Positions 34,638 through 43,110 of a stretch of 64,000 nucleotides of DNA are shown here, piece after piece. Within the stretch, counting starts at the first letter, position 1; each line of letters starts with the position of its first letter. The stretch lies in contig JABLXV010000003.1 in NCBI GenBank assembly GCA_013177895.1, forward strand, positions 39,605 to 103,604, in the 5' to 3' direction. A program made the position numbers and the translations under genes. This DNA comes from Brevinematales bacterium (GTDB lineage Bacteria; Spirochaetota; Brevinematia; Brevinematales; GWF1-51-8). The notes beneath the pieces are model-generated. The model ran no database searches. It had not been told where the DNA came from and worked only from the letters and a program-made list of their open reading frames with translations.

Positions 34638-35630
34638 TTATACGGCCATTTTATGCAAATGTCTTTCCGGCTGCTTCTCTTCCTTAACTGCGGTGCTCTT
34701 TTTTATATCGGTAAGCCGGACATCGATACGGTGACTGTCGGTTGTTTTCGTATTCAGAGTTTTGAGCTCTTCGATTTCACCGGCTAAATCCGGATTATTT
34801 TCAGCGATTTTCGAGAGTACCTCTTTATACCCCACAGTAACCTTCGGGATAAAACTCACCATAATCTTGTCGCCGTAGTCTCCGGCGGGGATCGTGATTT
34901 TCTCTTTTCCGGCGATCTCGACGAATTTCTCTTTCAGAATATCCATCTGTTTCTCCAGCATTCCTTTCTGCCGGTAGATATCCACATACTGACTCGCCAA
35001 GATCACATAATCCTGTTTTGTGATCACTTTTTCCAAAGGCGGGAGTTCTTCGGGAGAAAGGGACAGATACTCTTTGTCGAATTTGAGCCAAGCCTTTTCA
35101 ATATCCTTCATCATCTTCTTGTCCGGGAGAACTTCGCACAGTTCGTATTCTCCGTCATAATAAGCGGCAAGATACGCTTTCTGCGCGCCCGAGACGAGGA
35201 GCTGGTGCTGTATCTGGTACATATAATGATCCGGCGGGGTGCCGTTATTCTTGACGTAGTTAAAGGTATGTTCGGATACCTTGATTTCCAGTACGGTATC
35301 CATCGAAGGATTAAGACCATCGAAAGACGCCATGAAACGATCATCTTTATCCATATTACCGACTGCGGGGCGGAAGTCAATCCCCAAATCTTTTGATACC
35401 ATTTTTCTGACGATCGGTTCTGTAATTCTCCCTTCTGACATCCGGGGATTATCCTTTATTACGACAAGGCCGCGCATGAGGTGCGCGAGATAAAGACTCT
35501 GATCGGAATATTTGCAGAACGGGGACATATTGAACAAATAAGGGGCGTTAGAAGCCGAAAATTTCATTTTCCGATATTCTTTCCATTCCGTACTCCCTTG
35601 AACCGCCTCGTTTCCCTCTAAAATTTTCAT
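34638..35630 (-). CDS. YqaJ/lambda-exonuclease-like recombinase nuclease
   Basis: 330 residues from the ATG at 35630, behind a strong GAGGAGGAATAT site; the frame extends upstream to 35663. QGSTEWKEYRKMKFSASNAPYL is the YqaJ start, ITEPIVRKM gives Glu, FMASFDGL gives Asp, VLEIKVS gives the ExK of the PD-(D/E)XK core, and YMYQIQHQLLVSG the Gln helix. A coiled coil follows in the last 120 residues. It resects DNA ends for single-strand annealing recombination, possibly with the SSB-like protein. Confidence 0.88.
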   Translation of the reverse strand: MKILEGNEAVQGSTEWKEYRKMKFSASNAPYLFNMSPFCKYSDQSLYLAHLMRGLVVIKDNPRMSEGRITEPIVRKMVSKDLGIDFRPAVGNMDKDDRFMASFDGLNPSMDTVLEIKVSEHTFNYVKNNGTPPDHYMYQIQHQLLVSGAQKAYLAAYYDGEYELCEVLPDKKMMKDIEKAWLKFDKEYLSLSPEELPPLEKVITKQDYVILASQYVDIYRQKGMLEKQMDILKEKFVEIAGKEKITIPAGDYGDKIMVSFIPKVTVGYKEVLSKIAENNPDLAGEIEELKTLNTKTTDSHRIDVRLTDIKKSTAVKEEKQPERHLHKMAV

Positions 35631-35654
35631 ATATTCCTCCTCTATCGTGAATAT

Positions 35655-35683
35655 ATTATACATTATCTAAAACGGTTTGTCAA
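35655..35683 (-). promoter_or_regulatory. Consensus sigma70 promoter of the exonuclease gene
   Basis: Minus-strand TTGACA (35683-35678), 17-bp spacer, TATAAT (35660-35655). Confidence 0.85.
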
Positions 35684-35724
35684 TAGTAAAACAAAAAATA
35701 TATTGTGTTATAATATAAAACCTG

Positions 35725-35753
35725 TTGACAAGCGTATAATAATATAATATAAT
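35725..35753 (+). promoter_or_regulatory. Consensus sigma70 promoter
   Basis: TTGACA at 35725, 17-bp spacer, TATAAT at 35748, ahead of the 140-residue gene and divergent from the exonuclease promoter. Confidence 0.85.
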
Positions 35754-35785
35754 CTGTGTATCGAAAGGATAAAGTGAGGTAATTT

Positions 35786-36208
35786 ATGAAAAACTATCAC
35801 TTTCTCGGCGTTGTTACGGCATATAACGAATTTCTGAAACACAGTGTCTTTGTTTTCAAAATGGAAATCCATGAGTTTCTAATGAATTTCCTGAAGGAAT
35901 CCGGTAAAATAACTCCGGATCGGCTTCTCGAAATAGAAAGCGGAGTCGCCGCGGTTGTCGATAAGATCACGGAGGCCGCTGGACTACACTCTCCTTTCAG
36001 CCTTGAAAAGACTATCAATATGCTGAACGAAGCTAAAACAATGCTCGATAACGTAGAAATGTCCCTCAATATCGATTGTTTCCGCAGTTTCGCAAACAAA
36101 AAATCTGTTACTCTCAATGAAAACGTCCGGGATGGCGTCGCGCTTTTAATGGATAACGTCGATCGCAGTCTTGAACATATCTCTACCAGTTGTGGCCTAA
36201 AAAGATAA
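35786..36208 (+). CDS. Unknown helical protein
   Basis: 140 residues, helical, with a GAGG ribosome site and a perfect sigma70-type promoter rather than the cassette motif. No family recognised; it shares a divergent control region with the YqaJ-like nuclease and may be functionally linked to it. Confidence 0.7.
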   Translation: MKNYHFLGVVTAYNEFLKHSVFVFKMEIHEFLMNFLKESGKITPDRLLEIESGVAAVVDKITEAAGLHSPFSLEKTINMLNEAKTMLDNVEMSLNIDCFRSFANKKSVTLNENVRDGVALLMDNVDRSLEHISTSCGLKR

Positions 36209-36254
36209 CGTATTCGGATATAGTCCGTTAATATAACAGGAAAAGGAGATAATC

Positions 36255-36413
36255 ATGGATGGAGTGAAAGGAATACTGGTTATGCCTACCGAAGTATATT
36301 CCCGTATCGTCGGGTATTACCGCCCTGTAAAAAACTGGAACGATGGTAAACGCCAGGAGTACACAGAACGGAATAATTATGATACGAAACTTACCCCAAA
36401 AATGAAGGTGTAA
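36255..36413 (+). CDS. Microprotein resembling the NrdD C-terminal tail
   Basis: 52 residues behind AAAAGGAGATAATC. TEVYSRIVGYYRPVKNWNDG and KRQEYTERNNYD match the conserved C-terminal tail of anaerobic ribonucleotide reductases (RVTGYxRPVxxWNxGKxxE), but the zinc cysteines and glycyl-radical segment are absent. It may be a stand-alone domain or decoy rather than an enzyme. Confidence 0.65.
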   Translation: MDGVKGILVMPTEVYSRIVGYYRPVKNWNDGKRQEYTERNNYDTKLTPKMKV

Positions 36414-36415
36414 CA

Positions 36416-36727
36416 ATGGGATCAAAGCCGATTGTCTCCCTAAAACGTACTGTTTTAGGGTATTTTATTCTCAATCCGGATATGACCGATAATTCCGGTT
36501 TACGGTATAGTGTCGGGAAGAATTATCACCTTCACCATGATATCGTCCTCGGTTTTTGCGGTTTTCACATTTATAACGGTCCTTCCGGATTGAAGAGTAT
36601 CAACCTGAAATATAAAAAGGTTTTCCTCGCGGTCGGATGGGGAAATACCGCTTCAGATATCTGTCAAACCGCCTGCTCCCATATCCGGCTTTTACGAGAA
36701 ATATCCCAGATAGAAATGAAATTATAA
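36416..36727 (+). CDS. Unknown small protein
   Basis: 103 residues, starting 3 nt after the NrdD-tail-like gene and so co-transcribed with it. Mixed alpha/beta, several His and Cys. No family recognised. A terminator follows. Confidence 0.65.
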   Translation: MGSKPIVSLKRTVLGYFILNPDMTDNSGLRYSVGKNYHLHHDIVLGFCGFHIYNGPSGLKSINLKYKKVFLAVGWGNTASDICQTACSHIRLLREISQIEMKL

Positions 36728-36748
36728 CCCCCACTTTCCTTGTTTGAA

Positions 36749-36781
36749 AGCCCTGAACCTTTATCGGTCAGGGCTTTTTTA
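36749..36781 (+). terminator. Intrinsic terminator
   Basis: AGCCCTGA and TCAGGGCT (36749-36775) followed by a T-run. Confidence 0.85.
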
Positions 36782-36782
36782 A

Positions 36783-36799
36783 TTCTTCACGCTTGTTAT
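36783..36799 (+). promoter_or_regulatory. Cassette motif, TTCT variant
   Basis: TTCT at 36783 and TGTTAT at 36794, starting 2 nt after the terminator T-run. Confidence 0.6.
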
Positions 36800-36824
36800 T
36801 CCTTAAACAGACAAAGGAGAGATT

Positions 36825-37235
36825 ATGGAAAACGTTAAAGCATTATTGTCCGATTACCTAAAGGTACAGGAAGGTTTTAAAAAGGAAGAAAAGAAGATCG
36901 TTGATCGGCTTGCCGAATACTTCCGCGAAAACCACATTCAGGCCCTTGAAATACTCGATGACGGATGGGAATTCCGCGATAACGACGATACAGAATACGT
37001 TATCACGCATATCGTACTCCATGAAAATGAGCTGTACGCCGCGCATTTTCCGAAGTACGGAGATAACGATACCCCAGACGAAACTACCGTACTGCAAGAA
37101 ACCGGCACGGTCGAGCATATTCTCCGGTGCATAATTCAGAACTTCACCAGACCGGTTGACAATCCCGAGGAAATCATCCGCCTCGCCTATCTCGCGGAAC
37201 ATGGCGTACCAATGCCTGAAAACGCAATAGCGTAA
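36825..37235 (+). CDS. Cassette protein, family B
   Basis: 136 residues: an N-terminal helix (ENVKALLSDYLKVQEGFKKEEKKIVDRLAEYFRE), then KNxIQALEILDDGWEF-like strands. The same plan (amphipathic helix, KIxxIxIxDVxF strand, acidic sheet) is seen in the genes at 38282, 49729, 50760 and 62812. Function unknown; the acidity and size are typical of small inhibitors of host functions, which is only a guess. Confidence 0.7.
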   Translation: MENVKALLSDYLKVQEGFKKEEKKIVDRLAEYFRENHIQALEILDDGWEFRDNDDTEYVITHIVLHENELYAAHFPKYGDNDTPDETTVLQETGTVEHILRCIIQNFTRPVDNPEEIIRLAYLAEHGVPMPENAIA

Positions 37236-37244
37236 CCTACCCTA

Positions 37245-37268
37245 CCCCGCCTAAAAGCGGGGTTTTTC
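37245..37268 (+). terminator. Intrinsic terminator
   Basis: CCCCGC, loop ctaaaa, GCGGGG and TTTTT. Confidence 0.88.
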
Positions 37269-37271
37269 TTT

Positions 37272-37288
37272 ATCTCTTGCTCTGTTAT
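37272..37288 (+). promoter_or_regulatory. Cassette motif ATCT-N7-TGTTAT
   Basis: ATCT 37272, TGTTAT 37283, 26 nt before the ATG at 37315; follows the terminator by 4 nt. Confidence 0.8.
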
Positions 37289-37314
37289 ATATCAAATAAT
37301 ACAAGGAGCAGGGT

Positions 37315-37845
37315 ATGTCAGACAAAGGTTTAGTCTTATCGATAAGCGCAGATAGCGCCCAGATAGGACATTCGGAGAAAGCGGACAGGTTTATCCGCAC
37401 TATCATTCAGACCGAAAGTTTCGGGATTGTCGTGATAGCAAAAAGCCGCGGAGTGTTCAATCTCTACTCGACCGGCGGGTTACAGTCGCCCGAACCGAAA
37501 CAGTTTTTAGGATCGGTTAAAATGGTTGACGGAAAACCCGTTATCGACCAGAAGGGCGACCTTCTTCAAGGTTTGGAAGCAGAAAAATATTTCTATTCCG
37601 TAACCGATGACGATGGACTCGAACGCGATGAAGAAGGGAGATTAACGGGTAACGAACTTCCTACCCTTGATAAGTTCGGAGCGACATACGCTTCTCCGGA
37701 GAAAGGGTACTGGCAGGAGCCGGATGGAACGTTTACCGCATTCGAAAATGAAGAGCCTTTATTCGATAATTTTATTGGGGTTTTCGACTCCAGTGAAGAA
37801 GCGGTTGAATGGCTTAATAACCCGGATAAAGAATCCAATACCTAA
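37315..37845 (+). CDS. Cassette protein, probable family A
   Basis: 176 residues, acidic. The C-terminus (FDSSEEAVEWLNNPDKESN) resembles the FxSPREAEQWCLGEID and FDTEELAIHWLNGEID ends of the cassettes at 37924 and 46678. An internal GATYASPEKGYWQEPDGTF stretch is beta-hairpin-like. No known family. Confidence 0.7.
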   Translation: MSDKGLVLSISADSAQIGHSEKADRFIRTIIQTESFGIVVIAKSRGVFNLYSTGGLQSPEPKQFLGSVKMVDGKPVIDQKGDLLQGLEAEKYFYSVTDDDGLERDEEGRLTGNELPTLDKFGATYASPEKGYWQEPDGTFTAFENEEPLFDNFIGVFDSSEEAVEWLNNPDKESNT

Positions 37846-37854
37846 CTTCCGGTT

Positions 37855-37878
37855 CCCCGCCTTTGGGCGGGGATTTTT
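37855..37878 (+). terminator. Intrinsic terminator
   Basis: CCCCGCC (37855-37861) and GGCGGGG (37866-37872) then a T-run. Confidence 0.88.
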
Positions 37879-37880
37879 AT

Positions 37881-37897
37881 ATCTCCGTCTATGTTAT
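37881..37897 (+). promoter_or_regulatory. Cassette motif ATCT-N7-TGTTAT
   Basis: ATCT 37881, TGTTAT 37892, 26 nt before the ATG at 37924. Confidence 0.8.
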
Positions 37898-37923
37898 TTA
37901 TTAAAACCGATAAGGAGCGTCTT

Positions 37924-38208
37924 ATGGACGAATTGCTGAAAGGGAAAGAAGCAAAAGAGTATGTCGAAAAAGCTCTCAAGTACGCTGAAGACCATAAGGG
38001 ATATGGAGCAGAGGTATACGGTTATAAGGCCGGGTATTATGAAGAAGGTAAGGTTTATGTCGCATTCGATAATACCGATAACTGTTGCTGGGTAGAGGAA
38101 TTCAAAAGTCCTCGGGAAGCAGAGCAATGGTGTCTTGGAGAAATCGATTCCGACGGCTATCCTGTCAATCCCAGCGAGTGGATATGTGATATTGCTTGTG
38201 GGATATAA
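37924..38208 (+). CDS. Cassette protein, family A
   Basis: 94 residues from the ATG at 37924 behind AAGGAGCGTCTT; the longer frame start lies inside the promoter motif. VYVAFDNTDNCCWVEEF ... EAEQWCLGEIDSDGYPVNP aligns with the end of the 46678 product (ITAFDNRDFRLNEVRF ... LAIHWLNGEIDEKGHPLSK). Function unknown. Confidence 0.78.
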   Translation: MDELLKGKEAKEYVEKALKYAEDHKGYGAEVYGYKAGYYEEGKVYVAFDNTDNCCWVEEFKSPREAEQWCLGEIDSDGYPVNPSEWICDIACGI

Positions 38209-38213
38209 CCCCT

Positions 38214-38238
38214 ACCCGCCTTCGGGCGGGTTTTTCTT
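38214..38238 (+). terminator. Intrinsic terminator
   Basis: ACCCGCC, tight ttcg loop, GGCGGGT and TTTTT. Confidence 0.88.
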
Positions 38239-38239
38239 T

Positions 38240-38256
38240 ATCTCCAGTATTGTTAT
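38240..38256 (+). promoter_or_regulatory. Cassette motif ATCT-N7-TGTTAT
   Basis: ATCT 38240, TGTTAT 38251, 25 nt before the ATG at 38282. Confidence 0.8.
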
Positions 38257-38281
38257 TTAATAAAACCCAAAAGGAGAGTGT

Positions 38282-38710
38282 ATGAAAGTTCAAGAAATCA
38301 TCGAAGAATACGGGAATGTCAAGAAAGCCTATGAGGAAATCGAAATGAAAACCATCGAAGAACTCACAAAGGTTTTCAAAGAGAAGGGCGTCCGTTATAT
38401 CACTTTGGATGATGTCTGTATTGACAGCGAAGCCGATGAAGACGGATTAACCCCGGCGCGGTTTATCGCTCTTCATACCGACCCGACCGGTATTTTCAAA
38501 GATGAAGTCTTGTGGCTTATCTATGACGACGACTTTTCGGGAGACACGGTACCCAAAATGCTTATATCGTTCCCTTCCGCAGAATTGGATAATATTATCT
38601 GCGGACTTACCGACGAGGCGTTAAACGAGGAACAGGAGGAAGATATCGTCAAAACTATCGACGGTTATTTCCGCGATACGTGGCCGGAGTTTTATAAGAA
38701 AAACGCCTGA
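38282..38710 (+). CDS. Cassette protein, family B
   Basis: 142 residues, strongly acidic. Starts with a long helix (EIIEEYGNVKKAYEEIEMKTIEELTKVFKEKG) followed by VRYITLDDVCIDSEADED, matching the helix-then-strand plan of family B (36825, 49729, 50760, 62812). The middle FIALHTDPTG ... LWLIYDDDF aligns with DYLFIS/NYLIVQDF of the paralogues. Confidence 0.75.
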   Translation: MKVQEIIEEYGNVKKAYEEIEMKTIEELTKVFKEKGVRYITLDDVCIDSEADEDGLTPARFIALHTDPTGIFKDEVLWLIYDDDFSGDTVPKMLISFPSAELDNIICGLTDEALNEEQEEDIVKTIDGYFRDTWPEFYKKNA

Positions 38711-38717
38711 TACCCTG

Positions 38718-38748
38718 CACCCCGCTTCTATGCGGGGTGTTTTATTTT
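38718..38748 (+). terminator. Intrinsic terminator
   Basis: CACCCCGC, loop ttctat, GCGGGGTG then T-rich. Confidence 0.85.
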
Positions 38749-38751
38749 TCA

Positions 38752-38768
38752 ATCTCCTACCTTGTTGT
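38752..38768 (+). promoter_or_regulatory. Cassette motif, TGTTGT variant
   Basis: ATCT 38752, TGTTGT 38763, 26 nt before the ATG at 38795. Confidence 0.65.
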
Positions 38769-38794
38769 AGGACATATATAAAAAGGAGTATGAC

Positions 38795-39454
38795 ATGAAA
38801 ATATTAGTTAAACTATCCGACGGTAAAACATACGAAGGTATTGTCAACGATAATACTAAGAATATGACTTTCAGTATCGCCGACCGGAGCGGACGCATTA
38901 TCGACCAGCTTCCCGGATATAAAACGGTTGAAGTTATGACAAATGTCGGATTGATCGCTTATGCTATCAGTCTCGAACATTTCAATCTTGCCGACGCCGG
39001 TGTTTTACTGGAATTCACACACGGGAAAATTACCGTAAGCGGAAATATCCCGTCACCCTCAGTTAGATATGAGATAGTTTCCATCGTCGAAACCGGTGAG
39101 GAATTCGGAAATGTTTTAGTCCGGTTCCGGGATTTAAAAACCACGGTGATTGACAGCGTATGCCTCAATACTTTCAGGAAAACGCTGACGGACCAATACG
39201 ATCATTTCTTCGGAAAAGGTTACTGGATAGACGACCGCGTTCCTATTACATGGAAAATAAGGGCTACACGGTACTATTCTGTAACGGTTGAAGAAGTCGT
39301 AAAAGCGTCAAGTTACGAAGAAGCTCAAGCGATGATGGAAAAGAAACTTGCGGACTCTGGCTTAATCAACCGGCTTCGGTTCGACCATGACGATATGGAT
39401 TATGATACAAAGGTTTTTCGTGGTGAAATAAACAAAATAGCGGGAGTAAATTAA
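38795..39454 (+). CDS. Unknown cassette protein
   Basis: 219 residues, mostly beta, with a C-terminal WKIRATRYYSVTVEEVVKASSYEEAQAMMEKKLAD stretch similar to small phage domains that follow RATxxxxVxVEA patterns. The stop is immediately followed by the next gene's ATG, so the cassette holds three co-transcribed genes. Confidence 0.7.
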   Translation: MKILVKLSDGKTYEGIVNDNTKNMTFSIADRSGRIIDQLPGYKTVEVMTNVGLIAYAISLEHFNLADAGVLLEFTHGKITVSGNIPSPSVRYEIVSIVETGEEFGNVLVRFRDLKTTVIDSVCLNTFRKTLTDQYDHFFGKGYWIDDRVPITWKIRATRYYSVTVEEVVKASSYEEAQAMMEKKLADSGLINRLRFDHDDMDYDTKVFRGEINKIAGVN

Positions 39455-40096
39455 ATGAAACCTAATGTCATTGTATACTCCGCTTTACCAATGAGCGGAA
39501 GAAAGATTGAAGACGTTAAAGAGCAAGCGTGTCTTAACGAGCTCTTCCTGAAAAACATAGGGTTCGAGGTGATTAATCCCTACCGTAACCTGAAATTGGT
39601 TATCGGGGCAAACGAGCAGACTGTTCGTAATGGGATTGTCCAGAAAACTACTAACGAAGTCGTGAGTAAAACCATCGTCGGAACGTGCCTAAAAAGCGTA
39701 TTATCCGCAGATATCCTTGTAGTAGATTTTCGCGGGGCGAAAGAAGTATCGCAGGGGTGTATTACGGAAATCGCGTGGACGTACCTATTCGAGAATAAAA
39801 ATACCGTTATCATCATGGAAGATGGAAATTTACATCACCATGATTTTATTTTCGGAATGTCCGACCGCGTTTATTCCTGCTTTGACGAGGCAGAAAATTA
39901 TCTTTGTGAACTCCGGGATATCCATATTCGGCGGAAATATCCGGCAGCGGAAGATTTAAGCGAAGAAACTTATATGCCGAAGGTGAACGATCAATCCTTT
40001 CATTGCTCCTGCGGGGCTAACGTTTTCAAGAAAATGAAAACAGATCAGTCGGTATATATTTGCAACTCTTGCGGATTGCAGTACAGAGGTATATAA
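39455..40096 (+). CDS. Nucleoside 2-deoxyribosyltransferase-like protein with C-terminal zinc ribbon
   Basis: 213 residues. The N-terminal 140 residues follow the deoxyribosyltransferase-like Rossmann pattern: VIVYSALPMSGR, GFEVINPYR, LKSVLSADILVVDFRG and EVSQGCITEIAWTYLFENK with the key Asp and Glu. The C-terminus FHCSCGANVFKK ... VYICNSCGLQYRG is a zinc ribbon. Such enzymes recycle or degrade (deoxy)nucleotides; the ribbon suggests a nucleic-acid or protein target. Confidence 0.7.
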   Translation: MKPNVIVYSALPMSGRKIEDVKEQACLNELFLKNIGFEVINPYRNLKLVIGANEQTVRNGIVQKTTNEVVSKTIVGTCLKSVLSADILVVDFRGAKEVSQGCITEIAWTYLFENKNTVIIMEDGNLHHHDFIFGMSDRVYSCFDEAENYLCELRDIHIRRKYPAAEDLSEETYMPKVNDQSFHCSCGANVFKKMKTDQSVYICNSCGLQYRGI

Positions 40097-40132
40097 TGTG
40101 TAACGTGAATAATCATTCGGGAGTTCGGGTGT

Positions 40133-40669
40133 ATGACTAAAATAATATACGGGAGCGATTCTTTCGATGCGACTGAGAAAGAGGCGTATATATTTCATAA
40201 GTTTTGGCGGAATGTCAATAACCGGAAAAACTACAACTCCCTGAACTCCGCTGAAAGCGGGATTATCCGCGAGCTCTATCAGCGCATCTCAAATATCAAA
40301 GAATACGATAAAACCTTCGATATACTCCTTCCGGATCGTTCCTTCCTCGCTACCCCCGTCCGTCGGCTTGTCATCGGGGATCACGGGCCCTACTACGAAT
40401 TTGACCTGGAAGCGTGCCGGGCACCGCTTATCATTCCTCGCGACCAGTTATTCCGCATTTCCGACGAGTACGGCGGATTAGTCAAGTATGAGTGGTATCA
40501 TCCTAAAAACTACCCTCACATCAAAGTATACTACCAGCTCGCGACGGTTAAGTACGCCGATTATATCCCTGAAATGTTCTATGTATCCCCTTTTGAAATC
40601 TCGGACGTTCCTGTCGAAGCTATCGGAAAGGAATTTAAAAAAGAAGAAAGTTTATTGTTCATTTCATAA
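40133..40669 (+). CDS. Unknown protein
   Basis: 178 residues. N-terminal helices with basic residues, then a beta-rich part (YEFDLEACRAPLIIPRDQLFRISDEYGGLVKYEW). The start has a weak GGGAG site. It probably belongs to the preceding three-gene unit; no family recognised. Confidence 0.65.
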   Translation: MTKIIYGSDSFDATEKEAYIFHKFWRNVNNRKNYNSLNSAESGIIRELYQRISNIKEYDKTFDILLPDRSFLATPVRRLVIGDHGPYYEFDLEACRAPLIIPRDQLFRISDEYGGLVKYEWYHPKNYPHIKVYYQLATVKYADYIPEMFYVSPFEISDVPVEAIGKEFKKEESLLFIS

Positions 40670-40798
40670 TCCTGTCAATAATTACAAATACCCCCTATTC
40701 TATTCCGTACTCTATCTTTAATACCGAAGTGTATATTAAATGTAGTGTGTTTATTGAAATATATCTATTGAAATTTATTAGCCAATACATACATCTCT

Positions 40799-40815
40799 AT
40801 CCGCTATTCTGTTAT
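40799..40815 (+). promoter_or_regulatory. Cassette motif, ATCC variant
   Basis: ATCC 40799, TGTTAT 40810, 27 nt before the ATG at 40843; the 170 nt upstream are AT-rich and empty. Confidence 0.6.
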
Positions 40816-40842
40816 TATTCAAACGAAAGAAGGAGCGCATTA

Positions 40843-41331
40843 ATGAATAGCGACAGTATCAATACCCTAAAGTGTTTATTGAAAAACCCATATTCTTCTT
40901 GGCAATTCGGCTTAGATCATCTCGGAGTCCCGGATGAGGACAGTATTCCGATGAAGAAAGTATTCGGCAGACTCGGTAAACAATACCTGAAATATCTTGC
41001 TGAAAAACTCGGCTTTATCGAATACGAAGTCGGGTATAATCCTTCCGGGATAGCTTGTTCCGGCGACCTTAGACTTATGGGTATGTGGGGTAAAGATAAC
41101 GGCGTCCATATATTTTTCAACGCGGATCATGTATGCCCGTGGGTTACTTACCGGACTATAAAAAGCCTGAAAGATTATTCCGGCGGCGTCAATCAGCAGA
41201 TGAGTTTCAATGAATTATTCAATCTGGAATATATCATGTATTTATTTATCGGAATCCGAAAGCCGAAATATGCGTGTAATAGCCGCATAGTGAAAGCGCG
41301 AAACGCGGAATATCTTTTCGAGATTGTGTAA
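40843..41331 (+). CDS. Unknown cassette protein
   Basis: 162 residues from the ATG at 40843 behind AAGGAGCGCATTA; the longer frame to 40729 lies upstream of the motif. Mixed alpha/beta with a MGMWGKDNGVHIFFNADHVCPW strand pair. No family recognised. Confidence 0.72.
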   Translation: MNSDSINTLKCLLKNPYSSWQFGLDHLGVPDEDSIPMKKVFGRLGKQYLKYLAEKLGFIEYEVGYNPSGIACSGDLRLMGMWGKDNGVHIFFNADHVCPWVTYRTIKSLKDYSGGVNQQMSFNELFNLEYIMYLFIGIRKPKYACNSRIVKARNAEYLFEIV

Positions 41332-41508
41332 AAATAAGTAATCATTCAAGAAATGTTATAGGTTAATGTGTTTCATTAGGAAAATATATATTTCACATAA
41401 TTTCTCTTTTGAGGGTTGTACGGCAGTATTATTATATAGAACTCAAGAGATTTTCTCCATTTAATAAAATATCCTACCAGGATACAATAAAAAATGATGG
41501 AGGTCATT

Positions 41509-43053
41509 ATGAAAGTTACTCGGTTACTTTTCGTTTTTGCGGCTGTCATCATCTTTTTCTCTGCTTGCAGCTTGAATGGGATTGCTGAAAACACGCCGCC
41601 CCCTATCGTGGTAAAAGGTCCTACCGGGATCGATTGCCGGGAAATGACTAACTACTTCGCTTCTCTATCCAAAGAAACGAATGAGGAAGTCTTGCTTTCA
41701 AACACTTTTTCTCTGAATGAAATGTTTCTCCAGATCAGTACCGTGGAGAGCTATTACGACTACCTTCAATCTTTTGATATGAAGCGTGTTAGTGAAGAAC
41801 TTTACAATCTCCTTCCGGGAGCACTTTATCGTGCAGATATGCTCGATCAGGGTATCTTATCGTCTATCCGGTGTGTGTCAAACTCCGCGACACTCGTATT
41901 TTTGAGCTTGGGGATTCACGACCAAATAATACCTTCTGTCAGTTTCGCAACCGGTACTTACCCGGAGATCGCGATTAACGACAATATCCAAACTATGCTG
42001 AAGGATGTGGATTGGAGTAGGCTCCCGCAGAAAACAATTTGTACCATTGAAAAAGCGATGTACTTCGAGTCGTCCTCTTCCGGAAATAAGTCGGAACTCG
42101 CCCTCGGTATTCCGGGGTTGGTAAAAGTCGATTCTATGAATGAATTCGGAAATGACGTAGCGCAGGCTAAAAATCTCCTCATTCTCCATATCAAACGCAC
42201 TTACGGGGAATTGATCTGTTTCTATGAAAACCCGCTCAAAATCAAACCAGAAGAAGATGTGGCGTATATGCCAGTCACCCCAAATCACTCTATAATAGAA
42301 AATTCTTTAGATATTTACATCGAGAGTAAGGAAGATTATGAAAGCACTTTGGCAAAACTTTCATCCGGTCTCGGGCTTGAAATCGAAGGGGTTTCGGCAG
42401 GAGTATCCGGTGGGACGGAATTATCCGAGAGTATGTCGAAAGCTACTATCACAGTCCGGCTTATCCAGAAAGGCCCCGCGCTCACTTCTCTTGAACTGAG
42501 CGACATAATTAGTAATTTTCTCTCCACTCATAAACCCGTACTGGGCTCTTCGACGCTTTATAGTCCGGACAATACTGTCGGATGGATCAGTTATTCTGGA
42601 AAGACACAAATCAAGAAATCGGGTCCCGTTCAATGCGAGGTTACTTATAATAACTGCCATTTTTCAAGACCGGGCGGTTCCCCGAAAGAGATCGTCGGTG
42701 ATTTTGTTATTACCATTTATACACCTACTCTCAAATATCCCGTAGCTGATATTATATCCTACATCACGAGTTATTTTGGTTATTATGTCTGGCTTGGCGG
42801 CGGGAACGGTCGAGAAACCGATGGAATAGTCAAGATTAATACTAACGAGATACAGGTATTCCCAAATAAAATAGTTATTACCGCCAATAGAGCGATGGGA
42901 CGTTGGTGGAACTATTCTTACGGAGGGTCTACAGGAGAGAAGAGTAAATACTATGGTGATATTTATTTTGACGCCGTGACTATGCGGTTGTATATCGGCG
43001 GTGACCAGTATTACGATCCGGGTTACCGATGGAATAACGGTACTACATATTAA
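41509..43053 (+). CDS. Large lipoprotein of unknown function
   Basis: 514 residues from the ATG at 41509 (TGGAGGTCATT); an upstream start at 41494 is less likely. Lipobox FFSAC with Cys near residue 20. The rest is a mixed extracytoplasmic protein with a C-terminal beta-rich, Gly/Tyr-rich part (MGRWWNYSYGGSTGEKSKYYG, ending GYRWNNGTTY). It lacks a clear cassette motif. Likely surface or periplasmic; possible entry-exclusion or adhesin roles are speculation. Confidence 0.75.
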   Translation: MKVTRLLFVFAAVIIFFSACSLNGIAENTPPPIVVKGPTGIDCREMTNYFASLSKETNEEVLLSNTFSLNEMFLQISTVESYYDYLQSFDMKRVSEELYNLLPGALYRADMLDQGILSSIRCVSNSATLVFLSLGIHDQIIPSVSFATGTYPEIAINDNIQTMLKDVDWSRLPQKTICTIEKAMYFESSSSGNKSELALGIPGLVKVDSMNEFGNDVAQAKNLLILHIKRTYGELICFYENPLKIKPEEDVAYMPVTPNHSIIENSLDIYIESKEDYESTLAKLSSGLGLEIEGVSAGVSGGTELSESMSKATITVRLIQKGPALTSLELSDIISNFLSTHKPVLGSSTLYSPDNTVGWISYSGKTQIKKSGPVQCEVTYNNCHFSRPGGSPKEIVGDFVITIYTPTLKYPVADIISYITSYFGYYVWLGGGNGRETDGIVKINTNEIQVFPNKIVITANRAMGRWWNYSYGGSTGEKSKYYGDIYFDAVTMRLYIGGDQYYDPGYRWNNGTTY

Positions 43054-43072
43054 TTTCCATAACACTATTGTA

Positions 43073-43099
43073 ACAGGGGCTAAAAGCCCCTGTTTTTTA
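43073..43099 (+). terminator. Intrinsic terminator
   Basis: ACAGGGGC, short A-loop, GCCCCTGT and TTTTTT. Confidence 0.88.
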
Positions 43100-43110
43100 T
43101 TCTGCTTTTA

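Noticed and set aside
36416..36727. Whether the NrdD-tail-like gene and its neighbour are remains of one nrdD gene
   Set aside because: The neighbour shows no NrdD similarity and the small gene has its own ribosome site and stop, so a decayed nrdD is not supported.
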